Shown here piece by piece: positions 11,101-22,148 of a stretch of 26,057 nt of DNA. Source of the stretch: Vitrella brassicaformis (taxonomy: Eukaryota; Sar; Vitrellaceae). A model generated the notes under the pieces. That model was not told the DNA's origin and did not search any database. It saw only the letters and a program-made list of their open reading frames with translations. The stretch is taken from the NCBI GenBank assembly GCA_001179505.1, contig CDMY01000477.1:280698-306754 (forward strand). The letters run 5' to 3'. Numbering within the stretch: the first letter of the stretch is position 1; every line of letters starts with the position of its first letter. A program made the translations under genes and the position numbers.

Positions 11101-14100
11101 TTGCCATATGTCGAATCCGACGCCAAATGCGCGCGGCAGCAGCAGTGCCTCGGTCTGGTCGTGTCGAAACACGGGACAGCCGCGCATGCGGATCTGATGG
11201 CTGATCGATCAGATTCACACACACAGCACAGAGAGAGGGAGAGAGGGCTCAGCTCACGTGTCTGAGTCTGTGAGGGAGAGGGTTGGTTGCTTACAGTTTG
11301 GTGTGGAGGAGTTCCTGTGCGGTCACCTCGGCCGACGCCCAGCCCTCCGAGCGAATGAGCGCCGGGAAATCCATGTTGTTGGCGTGGATCACCTTCTGCA
11401 CACACATGGACACATGGATGGATGGATGGATGGACGGATGTGTGTNNNNNNNNNNNNNNNNNNNNNNNNNNNNNNNNNNNNNNNNNNNNNNNNNNNNNNN
11501 NNNNNNNNNNNNNNNNNNNNNNNNNNNNNNNNNNNNNNNNNNNNNNNNNNNNNNNNNNNNNNNNNNNNNNNNNNNNNNNNNNNNNNNNNNNNNNNNNNNN
11601 NNNNNNNNNNNNNNNNNNNNNNNNNNNNNNNNNNNNNNNNNNNNNNNNNNNNNNNNNNNNNNNNNNNNNNNNNNNNNNNNNNNNNNNNNNNNNNNNNNNN
11701 NNNNNNNNNNNNNNNNNNNNNNNNNNNNNNNNNNNNNNNNNNNNNGAGTGAGTGCCTACGTCGTGGTGGATGATGAGCATCTGTGCGGTGATCTCTCTCA
11801 TGGTGTTGACGACGACCTTGTTGCCGTAGACGCTGTTGAAGAAACCGATCATCTGGTACTCGAGCAGCATCCTGACCACCACAGCACACAACACACAACA
11901 CACAACATACACAACACACACCAGGATGTGCACGTGTGTGTATGTCTGTGTGTGTGTGTGTGTGTGTGAGGGGGGTTACATTTTGTCCTGGTGGTTGGTG
12001 GCCTCGTGCATCATCTGGGCCCACACCTGGACCATGTAGATAAACCACGACAGCTCCTCATCGCTCACCTGCGCACACACACACACACACAGCACAGCCC
12101 AGTACACAGAGAGAGACAGTGCATTGCAGTCAGTGGACGGAGGGTCTGCAGAAATGTGAGCATGATGCATGTGCCCCGGTCGGTGTGTGGGGTGTGGTGT
12201 GGTGTGTCCACGAAGGCATACGCATCTCGGTGAGCCGGGAAACATCTGCAGCAGCTCCTTCAGCGAAAGCAGCACCTGCGCAGCGGTGGGCACAACACAC
12301 CACTCATGAGCCCCCTCTCACACAATAGCTGACTGACGCATTACCTGCAGGAACCGCTGCATGAGCTCGTTGCTGCCGCTCTCCACAACCGCATCGAAAT
12401 ACGCCCCCACAAACGCCTCGTAGAAGCTATTGCCCTCGTGGCTCATCTGACGCGCCTCTGCACTCGAGCAAACACACACACACAACCACACACACACACA
12501 CGTGTGCTGCTGATCTCTCTGTCTCTCTGCTCCTCCCTCTCTCTCTGTGTCCGTCCTTACTGACGAATCCCATTTCCTTGAGGCCCTGAGCGTGGAGGCC
12601 GATCGGCACGACAGCGTCGATCGGCTGCCGCACACCCAGGAAACACGCCCCACCATCGCCGCCGCCCCCACCACCAGCACCAGCACCATGAGAGGCGCCT
12701 GGTGCTACTCCGCCCATCATTGGAGCCACAACGCCTTCATTCAAGATAGGCATCGGGATGCCGGCCATGGCGGCTGCAGCTGCAGCTGCAGCTGCGGCGG
12801 CCATGGAGGCGTTGTCAGCTGCTGCTGGTAGGGCTAGGGGCAGTGCTAGCGGCGGCGCTGGCGGCCCTGGCGGTGGTGGTGGTCCTAGAGGTGACGCTAT
12901 GGGGCTGCCGGCTGGACCAGCACCGGGGTCGTGGCTGCACACACGCACAGACAGACAGAAATGGATGGATGGGTGCGGGCAGGAAGGGAAGGTGTGTGTA
13001 CCGGATTCTGGGTCGTTTGTGTTTGTTGGCCTGTGGTTGCTGGTGCTGGGATGGCCCGCTCCGGGCCGAGTCGCTGCCCGCCTTCTTGGCCTTGCGCTTC
13101 CTGACAACACACATGCACACACACACACACACAGAGAGAGAGGGATGGTTGGCCTGATTTCCGTGTTGTGCTCTGTGTCCCACACACGCACCCACCGCAC
13201 CCAATTCACCTGCGTCGGGACTGGTGAGCATTAGTGCCGTTCTCTTCGGGGTGGGTATTCGTGTTGATGTCGCCGCGAGCCTCTTGGTCGATTTCGTCCA
13301 GGAGGCTGTTGTTGTTGCTGTGGTCTCGCTCTCTGTCTCTGTCGCTGCTGTTGTTGTCCTCTGCGTCGCCCTCCCCCTGCCCCTCCCCCTCGGCGGCATC
13401 TGCCTCATCTGGCTGCTCCTCTGCCTGATCCTCCTCCGGCTGATCATGCACTGGGTCCTCTGCGCACCAACAGACACACACACGCGAGACAGACAGACAG
13501 ACGGACAGACAGACAGAAGGAGGCGCAGATGTGTGTGCTGGCGCCCAGGTGCCTCCCGGTAGATGTTGTGTTGTGTAGACTTCCGTCTGCACCCACCTTC
13601 GTCGGCCTCCATGCCCACCTCCAGCCCCTCCTCGCCCTCTGCAGCCTCCCCATCGCCCACCCCCTCCCCATCTCCCTCCCGCAACTCGTCACGTACACGC
13701 TTCACGGATGAGCTCGGCGCGCTGGGCGTCGAGGCATTGTTGTTGTGATTGTGGTTGCCACCACTCATGTCTTGGTCGCAGTGGTCCTCCCCGGCAGGGG
13801 AGGCGTTGGGTGGGAGGGGGGGCAGCACGGGGAGGGGAGGGAGAGGGTGGGGGAATGGGTGAGCCGGGAGGGAGTGGTGGGGGTGGTTAAAGTGATGCTG
13901 CTGCTGGTATTGCTGCTGTTGTTGCTGCTGACGCACACGCTCGAACTCTGCCAGACAGACAGACAGACAGACAGGGAGGGGGAGGGGGATCGATGGGTGG
14001 GTGGGTGCTGAATGTCAGTCAGTGTTGCACTGGACCTACCTGCTTTGATGGTGTCGATGTGCAGGAGGGGGACGAGGTCGTCCTCGCCGCTGAGTTGCTG

Positions 14101-14474
14101 CCACACCATGCGCACGTGCGTCTCGGTCGAAGACGATGGGTCACGCACCTGAACAAACCACCACATCAATCCAATCAACACATGAAGAACCCAAGTTGGC
14201 CACATCATGACATGCATCCCTCTCCCTCCCTTCCTCCCTCTGTGTGTGTGGTTGACTGACATACCAGTTCTCTGAATGCCTTGAGTTCACACATCTTCCT
14301 GAAGGTCTTGTACTCGATGGTCCGCCCGTCGGGCCGCGCCTTCTCCCTCCCCACCATCCACTCACACAGGGCGTCCACCGACACCGCCGCCCCGTCGGCC
14401 ACGTCGTTCTTCTTGCGATAATGCCTCTCCATGCACCGCATCAGCACCACTACCGACTCGTCGCCGCGCGCCAT
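8199..14474 (-). CDS. Otubain-like protein, probably catalytically inactive, with giant Gln/Pro-rich C-terminal tail
   Basis: Exons in phase, minus strand: 14474-14265, 14148-14040, 13947-13597, 13459-13210, 13100-13002, 12934-12561, 12457-12345, 12275-12222, 12068-11980, 11871-11760, (N gap), 11395-11295, 11200-11096, 10980-8199; about 1582 residues if no exon hides in the gap. Residues 1-110 are an unrecognised helical region. Next come a Gln/His/Pro-rich stretch, an acidic Asn/Asp/Glu region and a basic RKRKAKK nuclear-signal-like motif (about 310). The otubain-like domain (about 465-700) has HEGNSFYEAF in the place of the family DGNCFYRAF, then SWFIYMVQVW, then FRHDQTEALLLPRAFGVGFD matching the DHIHIIALAQAL block, then LYLSTTHTYNFYPL matching the LYRPGHYDILY block. 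The catalytic Cys is Ser, the Asp is Glu, and the His is displaced or Thr, so deubiquitinase activity is doubtful. The 900-residue tail is encoded by one huge exon and is rich in Gln, Pro, Asn, His and Gly. The family call is from motif recall, not alignment. Confidence 0.6.
10683..10796 (-). repeat. CAG/CTG-rich polyglutamine-encoding tract
   Basis: Interrupted CAG repeats on the coding (minus) strand encode several Gln runs separated by Glu, Leu and Ala just after the otubain-like domain. More Gln runs recur to about 8450 within the same exon. Confidence 0.85.
11446..11745. other. Assembly gap of 300 N
   Basis: Run of N inside an intron (or around a hidden exon) of the otubain-like gene. 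The exon on the right ends in phase 0 and the exon on the left begins in phase 0. An additional in-phase exon could therefore be missing without breaking the frame. A (GGAT)n repeat abuts the gap, a likely cause of the assembly break. Confidence 1.
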
Positions 14475-14920
14475 GAGGGATGGATCAGTCTGCCGCAGTA
14501 AGTGGCAGACGCACTCACCAAGTCAGTCGGGACACTCACTCTCTGTGGGGTGATCTGTCTACTCTGCTGCTGCTGTCCGGTTGCCGTCTCTTTTGCCGGT
14601 GGCGGTGTGGTGCCCTCAGCCGACGGGTGCTCGCCTCGCAAGACGCCGCGAGCACCGAGAGAGCCCCTGCCGCCTCGACAAGGGTGTGCACAAGGCCGGA
14701 TCTACTATAAAGCGGGCTCTATTGCACGCACACGGACACGGGGCGATGGCACAGGCCCTCCTTCACGCATTCCCGCCTGATTGCCTCTTGCGAGCCCTTG
14801 GTCGCCATCATTTCAGCTCGCATTCAAGATGGGCACCTTTTGCGGCCGCTGCGGCGTTGTGGAGCTTCGCGGAAGCTCAGGAGCCGCTTTGATCTAGAGC
14901 GAGGTCGCGGTGATTTGGCG
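14475..14920. promoter_or_regulatory. Divergent promoter region with TATA-like box
   Basis: This 446-base region separates the divergent otubain-like and helical-repeat genes. TATAAAG lies at 14706-14712 on the plus strand, 34 bases before an ATG at 14746. That ATG opens a short frame of 48 codons plus stop, ending just before the ATG at 14921, so it could be an upstream ORF of the helical-repeat gene. No minus-strand promoter element was recognised. Confidence 0.4.
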
Positions 14921-17266
14921 ATGAAGGAGGGGCATCTGCGGCGCTTGCCGAGGGAGGTGTTGTGCGCCGTGCTGCAGCAGATGCGAGGCTTTGCGCCGCT
15001 GGCCGTCTGCACCCCAGTCATCCCGGACCAACCATGCCACGCGGGAGATCCCTTTGCAGATGATGCAGATCATCCACACGACAGCAGTTATCATCACGTC
15101 GCACAGCTGACGCCAAGAGTCATCTCTGCCTCTCCCACTGCACAGAGGCCAAGGCGGTTCAAGAGCCGCAAAAACAAGCCGGCTCGCGCAGAGGAGTGGA
15201 GAATGGTCGTGGCTGCATCGGCTGGATCATCGTCTTCGCGAGAGCTTGCTGAGCAGGTGGAGGCGGCGAGCAGACGCAATGACACCAGCGAGCTGCTTCG
15301 GCTACACCGTGCTTTGGACGTCGACACGCTCGAGAAGTGGGACCTGGTCAGCGTGATGAAGGCCTTCTCTCGCGTGAGAGCGCTCGAGGCCTCCCGCTTC
15401 TGGCCTTGTGCGTGCGACCACCTCCTCGGCAACGGGCTGCTTGTGGAGCTCTCCCCGCTCGCAATGGGGTTCGTCATGAATGCGCTGGCCAAGGTGCCCA
15501 GGGCCGCCCGCAACCACCCTCTCCTTGACGCACTCTGTGGCGTGGCTGCGGCACGTCTATCTGAATTTCCCCCCTCTGCTTTGACAATGGTGCTGGCCGG
15601 TCTGGCGCAGAGGGACCACCGGACACGGGAGAGCATCTCGCTGTTCGTGGAGAGCGCCAAGAGGGCCGGGGGAATGCTTGGCGCTTTCAAGGTTGCGGAG
15701 CTGACTCAGCTGCTGAATGCCTTTGCGAGAATGGAGGTCGTTGCCCATCATGGACAAAGCGCGGCGGTGGTTGTGGTGGATCTCTTTGCCCTGGCCTCTT
15801 CACGCCTCGCCGGGTCGAGCGAGCGGCTCAATGCGCTTGACGTGTTTTTCCTCTGCAACTCGTTCCGCCGACTGTCGATGAGCCAACCTCACGAACAAGA
15901 CCACCTGCCGCACGAGGTGCGTCAGCGGTTTGAGTCGTCTGTGGGGGTGTTATTCGGGCGGCTGTCGCAGCGCATTCGGCAGGGTGATGTGTGTGGCGAA
16001 CTGACGCCCCAGAGCATCGCTGACATTGCCTCCGCGTTCGCAAGGTACCGGCCGAGTGACATGCGGCTCTTCCGCACTCTGGCCGAGCGCACGAAGGAAT
16101 GCCACACGTGAGAAAAGGGAAACACACACAGAGAGAGAGGGGGAGGGGGGAGGGGGGGAATGAGCGACTTCTTTCTTGCTCTCCCTCCCCTGAGCTGTGC
16201 AGTTCTTTCGACCAGAAGGCCGCTGCATTGCTGCTGGTGGCTCTGTGTGAGGTGTCCTACTACGACCCCTGTCTGCGCATGCTCATGAGCCGGCAGCTGC
16301 TGAAGCACCACGTCGGGAACAAGAACCCGATCGTCCCTCTCAGCGGCTCCATGCTGGCGCAGGTGGCACATGCGTGCAGCAAGATGGGGCAGATGGAACG
16401 ATATGCCTATGGCGCTGCACACGAGTGGAGAAATGACAGGTAATGGACCGATGGACGGATGGATGGATGGATGGATGTGTGTGTGTTGATTGGGTCTGTG
16501 CAGCTCGTTGCATCCGTGGAGCCGCGCGTCATGGTCGCTGAACCTGCACATGACCGCCTTCATCCAAGGACAAGTCGCTCTAAGGCTGGTATGCATGGGG
16601 AGCAAATTGGGAGACCAACTCACACCAAAACACGGACACACACACACACACACCTCTGTGTCTCAGGGCCAGTTCGACTACCGCCAGCTGATAAAGCTGT
16701 GCATGGCGTCCCTCTGCAGCCCCCACCTGCTCGCGGCCCTCCCCTTCCCCCCCGACGCACCCACCGCCCCGCCACACATGGCCCTACACAGAGGCCACAC
16801 ACAGCCCTCACAGCTGCAGACCATGATCCGAGTGCCGCTCCTCTTCCCACTGGTCGAGAGAGCCCTGGGAGAGTGGGAAAAGACGGCCACGCAGGGCCGT
16901 GATGGAGGCGATGCCGCTGCTGGTGGGACGGAGAGGCGGTCCCTGCTGACTGTGTTGGCGGCCGTCCAGCTGGGAATAGCTGAAGGCATCACGGCGGCCA
17001 TGCGCAGAGCCTTGTCTGAGGAGGCAAGAACAGAGGAACAGGATGGAGCTGCTGCTGGTGGTGGTGGTGGTGGTGTGCTTCTCGAGGCTGGTGTCCGCGA
17101 GTCTGTCCGGCGGTTCTCGGTGTGGCAAGACCGCCGATATGCCTGGACAGAGAGAGAGGGAGAGGGAGAGTGCGCCGCGGGCAATGGCGCAGTTTGCCAG
17201 CCAGAAGCGGACACCCGCACGCACATACCGGCAGCAGGTAAGGAAGTGCATGTAAGTGCTGACTGA
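14921..17266 (+). CDS. Helical-repeat protein, putative organellar RNA-processing factor (OPR/HPR/FASTK-like)
   Basis: Exons in phase: 14921-16107, 16203-16439, 16504-16588, 16667-17266; about 702 residues. The ATG at 14921 is the first in this frame. The frame is open back to about 14744 without an ATG, so an upstream exon is possible. From about residue 110 the protein shows degenerate 35-40-residue helical units with Leu/Ala spacing, such as ...LAMGFVMNALAKVPRA, ...VAELTQLLNAFARME, ...LDVFFLCNSFRRLSM and ...SIADIASAFARYRPSDM. This pattern is typical of octotricopeptide/heptatricopeptide and FAST-kinase-like proteins, which in alveolates act on mitochondrial or plastid RNA. I see no clear RAP domain and no convincing targeting peptide. 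The 3' end is uncertain: a CAG/GTAAGG donor at 17237/17238, followed by an acceptor near 17297 and a stop at 17318-17320, would give a different C-terminus in another frame. Confidence 0.6.
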
Positions 17267-18091
17267 CGAGCAGTCTGCCTGTCCCTCTTTGATCAGGTGT
17301 TGTTGGTGTTGGGTGTCTAAGGCTGGAGAGTCTCGGCGCGGCATCGGCTCTCATCAGATCGCTCGGCGACGCGCCGATGAGGCCGCCCGCATCGTCCGCT
17401 GCTCATCGCGACGTGTGGGCGATGGTCGTCAAGGCGTCCAGGGAGATTGAGGAGACGACACACCAGTGAGCAACAGATACACACTTGTAGACAGGGAGAT
17501 GTCGTCATGTGGTGTGTGTGTGTGTGGGTCTTCAGGCCATGTGTGGTGTCTGAGATGACTGCAGGACCATACACCATCGTGAGCGACGTCGCCGACACAC
17601 ACGGATGCGCAGACACACACGTGGATGGTTTGGTTTGCTGCATTCATTCAGGACATGATGGTGGTGGCTCACTCGCGCGCACACAAGCGGCACGAGGTCG
17701 TGCCGGGTGCTGTCGATTGAAGGAATGGGCTGATTTGATTGATGGGGTGAAAGACCGTCGTCGATCAGACTGCAAACGTGAGGGAGGTGCCTGGGGGGGT
17801 GGGTGCCAAGGTAGCCGGGGTGTCGATAAGACGTCAGAGAGGTTCATGCTGGACCATTCATTCAGTCATTGTGAGGCGAACGTCAAGACATTGATGGTAT
17901 CAGTGTGATGCTTGCAAGAATATGTACACACACCTGTCCAACGTGGGCTCTCACTGTGCCATCGAGAAGCTAAGACTGAGGCCTTCCCCTCGACAGACAG
18001 GACGACGCCTCGTTCTTAGCCACCCGCTGGCTCAGCAACAACCACACGTCGGATCACTTCACTTGCTTGCCAGGCCTCAATATATTCGCTA
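17267..18091. other. Convergent spacer without recognised gene
   Basis: About 825 bases between the 3' ends of the helical-repeat gene and DRG2. It has fewer microsatellites than the other spacers. A plus-strand open frame at 17447-17908 has no recognisable domain and crosses intron-like GT-rich sequence, so I leave it unannotated. It probably holds both 3' UTRs. Confidence 0.5.
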
Positions 18092-19889
18092 CTACCCGAA
18101 TTTCTTGACGATCTGCAGCACGTCCTCGTCGTCCAACTTGTGACCTGTATACAGCATGACACGCACAGGTGACAGCACACGTGGTTAGCTATATCGTCAA
18201 GCCAAGTGCCGCCTGCTTGTCTACCTAACCTGCCCTTCTGCGTACACACATGACCTACCCGTGCCGACTCTCTGTGGATTGTGTTTGGTCGACCGGCCCC
18301 ACACGATGCCGTACTTGAGGTCCTTCATCAAATCCTACACACACACACACATTCATTCATGACGCGCCACGCCCGGGACACCACCACACACAGCCGCCCG
18401 CCTCTCTCTCTCGGTGTGTGCGTGTGTGTGCGTGCCCACCGCACCCTGTGTATCATCTTGATGGCGTTCTCGACTGTCCCATCACCTGCAGAGGTGCAGG
18501 CGTCATCGATACATGCATTCACACACACAGGTAGGTAGGTCTTACCTACCTCGCTGTGGTGTCAGAACTATGGGCTCAGAAAAGTCAGGAAACTGACCTG
18601 CAGGGCAGGGCAGGGCAGGGCATGCACACAACCAAAACTGCGCTGGCGTGCGGCTGGCTGAAGTTGATTGACGTGGTTTGTTTGCGGTGGGTGACTCCGA
18701 CCGCACCTCTCTTTTTGGTGTACACCCTGACGAGCTCGAGGTCGTTCCAGAGGCACTCGAGCAGCGTGTCGAGGTTCCAATTCTTGTGGCATGACACAAC
18801 CACTGTGTGCGGCCTGGTGGACACACAGATGGGTGGGTGGACAAAGCCATGGACGGACGGACGGATGGATGGACGGATGGACGGATGGACGTGTGTCGCG
18901 TGGTGCGGTGGCGTGTACTTTCTGGCGAGTTCGTCGACTTGTTCGAGTGTGAGGCAGTCGATCTTGTTGTAGACGTACAGACACTTGACGTACTTGCGGT
19001 TGCCCTCTATCACGTCAATCAGGTCATCAGCCTTCACACACACACAACACACATGTCCAGTTCACCCCTGTCTGTCTGTCTGTCTGTCTGTCTGCGTGTG
19101 TGTGAGTGTGTGTGTGCGGGGTCTTTGCCGGCCGACCGTACCGTGGAGTCTTCGCGTATGACGACGTCACAGTTGAATATCTTGTACTCATGCAGCACCA
19201 GCTGCACCGTCTTGCTGTCAAGCTGACGGACACACACCAACACACATACACACGAGAGTGCCGTTGCAGTCATCGTGTCGATCGTACTCGTGTGAGCGGC
19301 ACGACGGCGTTGAAGTGAATCCCGCCGGTCTTCTTGGGACGAAAGTATATCTAAGTGGACACACATTAGCACGCACAGACACATGAGAGACCCTCGCCCC
19401 CTCTCCTCTCCCGTGCTGGTGTGATTCAATGCATCCATACGTTTGGCGGCCGCCTGTTCAGCCGAATGCCCACAGCCTCAAGCTCACTGACAGACCAGCA
19501 AACACACACACACAGACCACACACACAACATACCGAACATACATATTCCATCCATCCATCCAGCCATCCTCCCTCACACACGCATACACGCACACACGTA
19601 CGCCTCCAATCTCTGCCGCTGGCTGTCGTCCTTGGTCGCGTCGAGCACCATGAGCACCAGGTCGGCCGACTTGCCCACGGCAATGACCTGCCGGCCTCTC
19701 CCGCGCCCCTCTGCGGCGCCCTCGATGATACCCGGCAGGTCGAGCAGCTGGATCTTGGCACCGTTGTGGTAGATGACGCCCGGGATGCACGTGAGCGTCG
19801 TGAACTCGTAGGCAGCCGCCTCGGACTCGGTGCCCGTCAGCCTGCTCAGCAAGGTACTCTTGCCCACCTGCACACGCACATGGGCCTCG

Positions 19890-19933
<44 letters not shown>

Positions 19934-20480
19934 TGTGTGTGTCTGTGTCTGTGTGTGTCTGTTTTTGTTTACCGATGGGAATCCGATGAGTGCGACCCGC
20001 GCGTCGCCATATCTGCCGACGTCGAAGCCCTCACCTTTGCCACCGCCCTTTGACGAAGGCTCCAGCAACTGCGACCTGCAACACACAAGCCAGGCGCACA
20101 GACCAACGAACAGACAGTGCAAGGGAGGGCGAGGGTGCGCGCACCTCAGCTTCGCCAGCTGGGCCTTGAGCCTTCCCAGATGCCCCTACACGCGCACACA
20201 ACGTTGCATAGCAAGCAGGAAGATGAGAAAGATGGCTGGCTGCATCCGTGGCGCCGGCAGATCTATCTGGTGGGTGTGTTTGCGTCCGACACACACATCC
20301 CACTCCCCCACCTCGGTGGCTTTGTTCTTCTGCGTCCTCGCCATCTCGGCCTCTATCTCCTTGATCCTCTGGTGGCAGAGAGCACACCACGGACACACAA
20401 ACGATAGCCAGATGAACAGAAAGATGAATCAATGACTCAGGTTTGCCACTGCTGTAGATAGATACCTCCAGAATGCCCAT
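18092..20480 (-). CDS. DRG2: DRG2-type developmentally regulated GTP-binding protein, 14 coding exons, 369 residues
   Basis: Obg/DRG-superfamily GTPase that associates with translating ribosomes; in other eukaryotes DRG2 pairs with an RWD-domain partner (DFRP2). Exons in phase, minus strand: 20480-20466, 20368-20312, 20185-20145, 20075-19973, 19867-19602, 19486-19441, 19350-19288, 19222-19142, 19031-18919, 18813-18707, 18597-18550, 18485-18445, 18334-18259, 18144-18092. The N-terminus begins [20 protein letters not shown], as in DRG2 orthologues. The G1 motif GFPSVGKST is split by an intron between Ser and Val. G3 is DLPGIIEGA and G4 is NKID, with SCHKNWNLD near the G5 position. The middle insert [10 protein letters not shown] and the C-terminal TGS domain (about 290-369, [17 protein letters not shown]) are present. 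Length is close to human DRG2 (364). All splice phases close, so this is the firmest call besides ZPR1. An upstream 5' UTR intron is likely. Confidence 0.96.
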
Positions 20481-20649
20481 CTTGCCAAAACAACAAAAGC
20501 ACACAGAAGCAGCAGCGGTTTCAGGGAGCACCCAGAAGCAGAGAGAGCGGTTTCCCCAGAAGCAGCAGCAGCAGCAGGGGTGAGTTTGCGAGCTCAGAGT
20601 GAGGGAGCGATCTCTCGCAGCATTCGGCGGAAAGGCCAAAGTTCCTTAC
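20481..20649 (-). other. Probable 5' UTR intron of DRG2
   Basis: On the minus strand a GTAAGG donor starts at 20649. An AAG acceptor directly abuts the DRG2 ATG at 20480, so splicing would place the start codon at the first base of the exon. The intron carries repeated CAGAAGCAG-type units (about 20510-20577, plus-strand reading). Inferred from splice consensus only. Confidence 0.45.
20510..20577. repeat. Short direct repeat with CAGAAGCAG core
   Basis: The core CAGAAGCAG occurs three times, at about 30-base spacing, with GCGGTTTC following the first two copies. This is unlike the simple microsatellites elsewhere in the window. Confidence 0.6.
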
Positions 20650-20864
20650 CTAGGCATCGACTCAGAAGCGGTAGATCTCTCATTTCGATTGCCGATTTTC
20701 CACGCCGACTTCAGGCGCTGAAGTAAGATCAGGGAGGGTGAGAAGTTGAGCAGTGAAGCATCCATCCGTCCCAAAATGACATACATCATGACGCTGCTCC
20801 TTCTCTCTCTGTGTTTCTGTTGCCCGGCAGCATCAATCAATTGCCTCCTACCCGCAATTGATTA
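20650..20864. promoter_or_regulatory. Divergent promoter region between DRG2 and the secreted-protein gene
   Basis: Short spacer shared by the 5' ends of two divergent genes. It is less repetitive than the other spacers and has an imperfect TCAATCAATTG/CAATTGATTAA inverted motif at about 20832-20864, just before the plus-strand ATG. No TATA box was recognised. Confidence 0.4.
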
Positions 20865-22104
20865 ATGGCATCCTCCTCGTGGCTGCTGGTGATTCTCGCC
20901 GTCTTGGCTCCCGTGATGATGGGCGCGGCTGGCCGGCACGGGTAGGGTACCGTCACGATAGACGCGTACATGCGCAGACAGACAGACATGCGAACGCACC
21001 GCAGACGCTGCCCATATGTGTGTGGTGTGGTGTTGCTTGGTGTTGCGTTGTGTGTGTTTTGGTTTGTGACATTCAGTGGGCCTGATCCGTCGCCTGTTCC
21101 GGCCGAGCCGGCCTTCGCATGGTCGCTAGTCTTCGCACAGGTGACGAACGAACGAACGAGGCAGCTGTCTGTACACACACAGACAGACAGACGCACAGCG
21201 TGGTGGGCCTCTTCTGTATATCGCGATGTGCCGCATTATTTGCTGCATTCGTTTGGCAGGAGTTCTATGAGGAGTTCATCTACGGGCCGTTCGTGCAGAC
21301 CACGGTAAGTGCAAGTGCGCATGATTGATGCACTGCACTGCACTTGTCACTGGGCTACGCTACGCTACGTCTGTCTGTCTGTCTATCTATCTGTCCATCT
21401 CTCTCTGTGCGTGCGGCTGCTTCTGTCAGACGGGCGTGTACACCTACGGTAGGTATAACGCACAGACAGAGACTCACACAGAGGGGACCACATGGGTGGA
21501 CCATACCTGTGTGTGTGTGTCCTGTGTGTGTGTGTGTCTGCAGACTGGCATTCCCGCCGATATCGCGTCGATCGGGCCAATGGCAGATTTGACCGATACT
21601 GCGGTGGGCGCACAGACAGACAGACAGACAGATGGATGGATGGATGGATTGACACCCACACCGTGTGTGTATGTGTTGCGTACCTGGCGGCCTTGCGCAG
21701 GTCCCAACGGCCACAAGATCTTCGAAGACACCCCATGCTCGCAGCTGGTGGTACGCACCTGAGCAACCGGCCATATGTGTGTCGTGCAGCCGATGGATGG
21801 CTGGCTGGATGGATGGATTCGTTCAGGTGAACGGGACGCGGTACATGCTGTACACTGACAAGCGCGAGTGCTGCATGTGCTGCGACGACCAACACGGCTG
21901 CGGCATCCTCAAACCCACCTGGGCCGAACAAGCCAAATACGTACGGACGCGCGTAGCTACTACGCAGACCCACCCCTACACGTACGTCGTGTGTGTGTGT
22001 GTGTGTGTGTGCAGGCGGGAGAGGCCCCCTATGTGCTGAGAAACGGTATGCACACACACACACACACACACACGCACCTGTGGACATATATATATATTGT
22101 GGAC

Positions 22105-22148
<44 letters not shown>

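Noticed and set aside
14746-14892. Independent F-box gene
   Set aside because: Only 48 codons, no supporting exons; treated as an upstream ORF candidate instead.
17447-17908. 153-codon plus-strand open frame in the convergent spacer
   Set aside because: No recognisable domain, crosses GT-rich intron-like sequence, and fits neither neighbour's exon phases.
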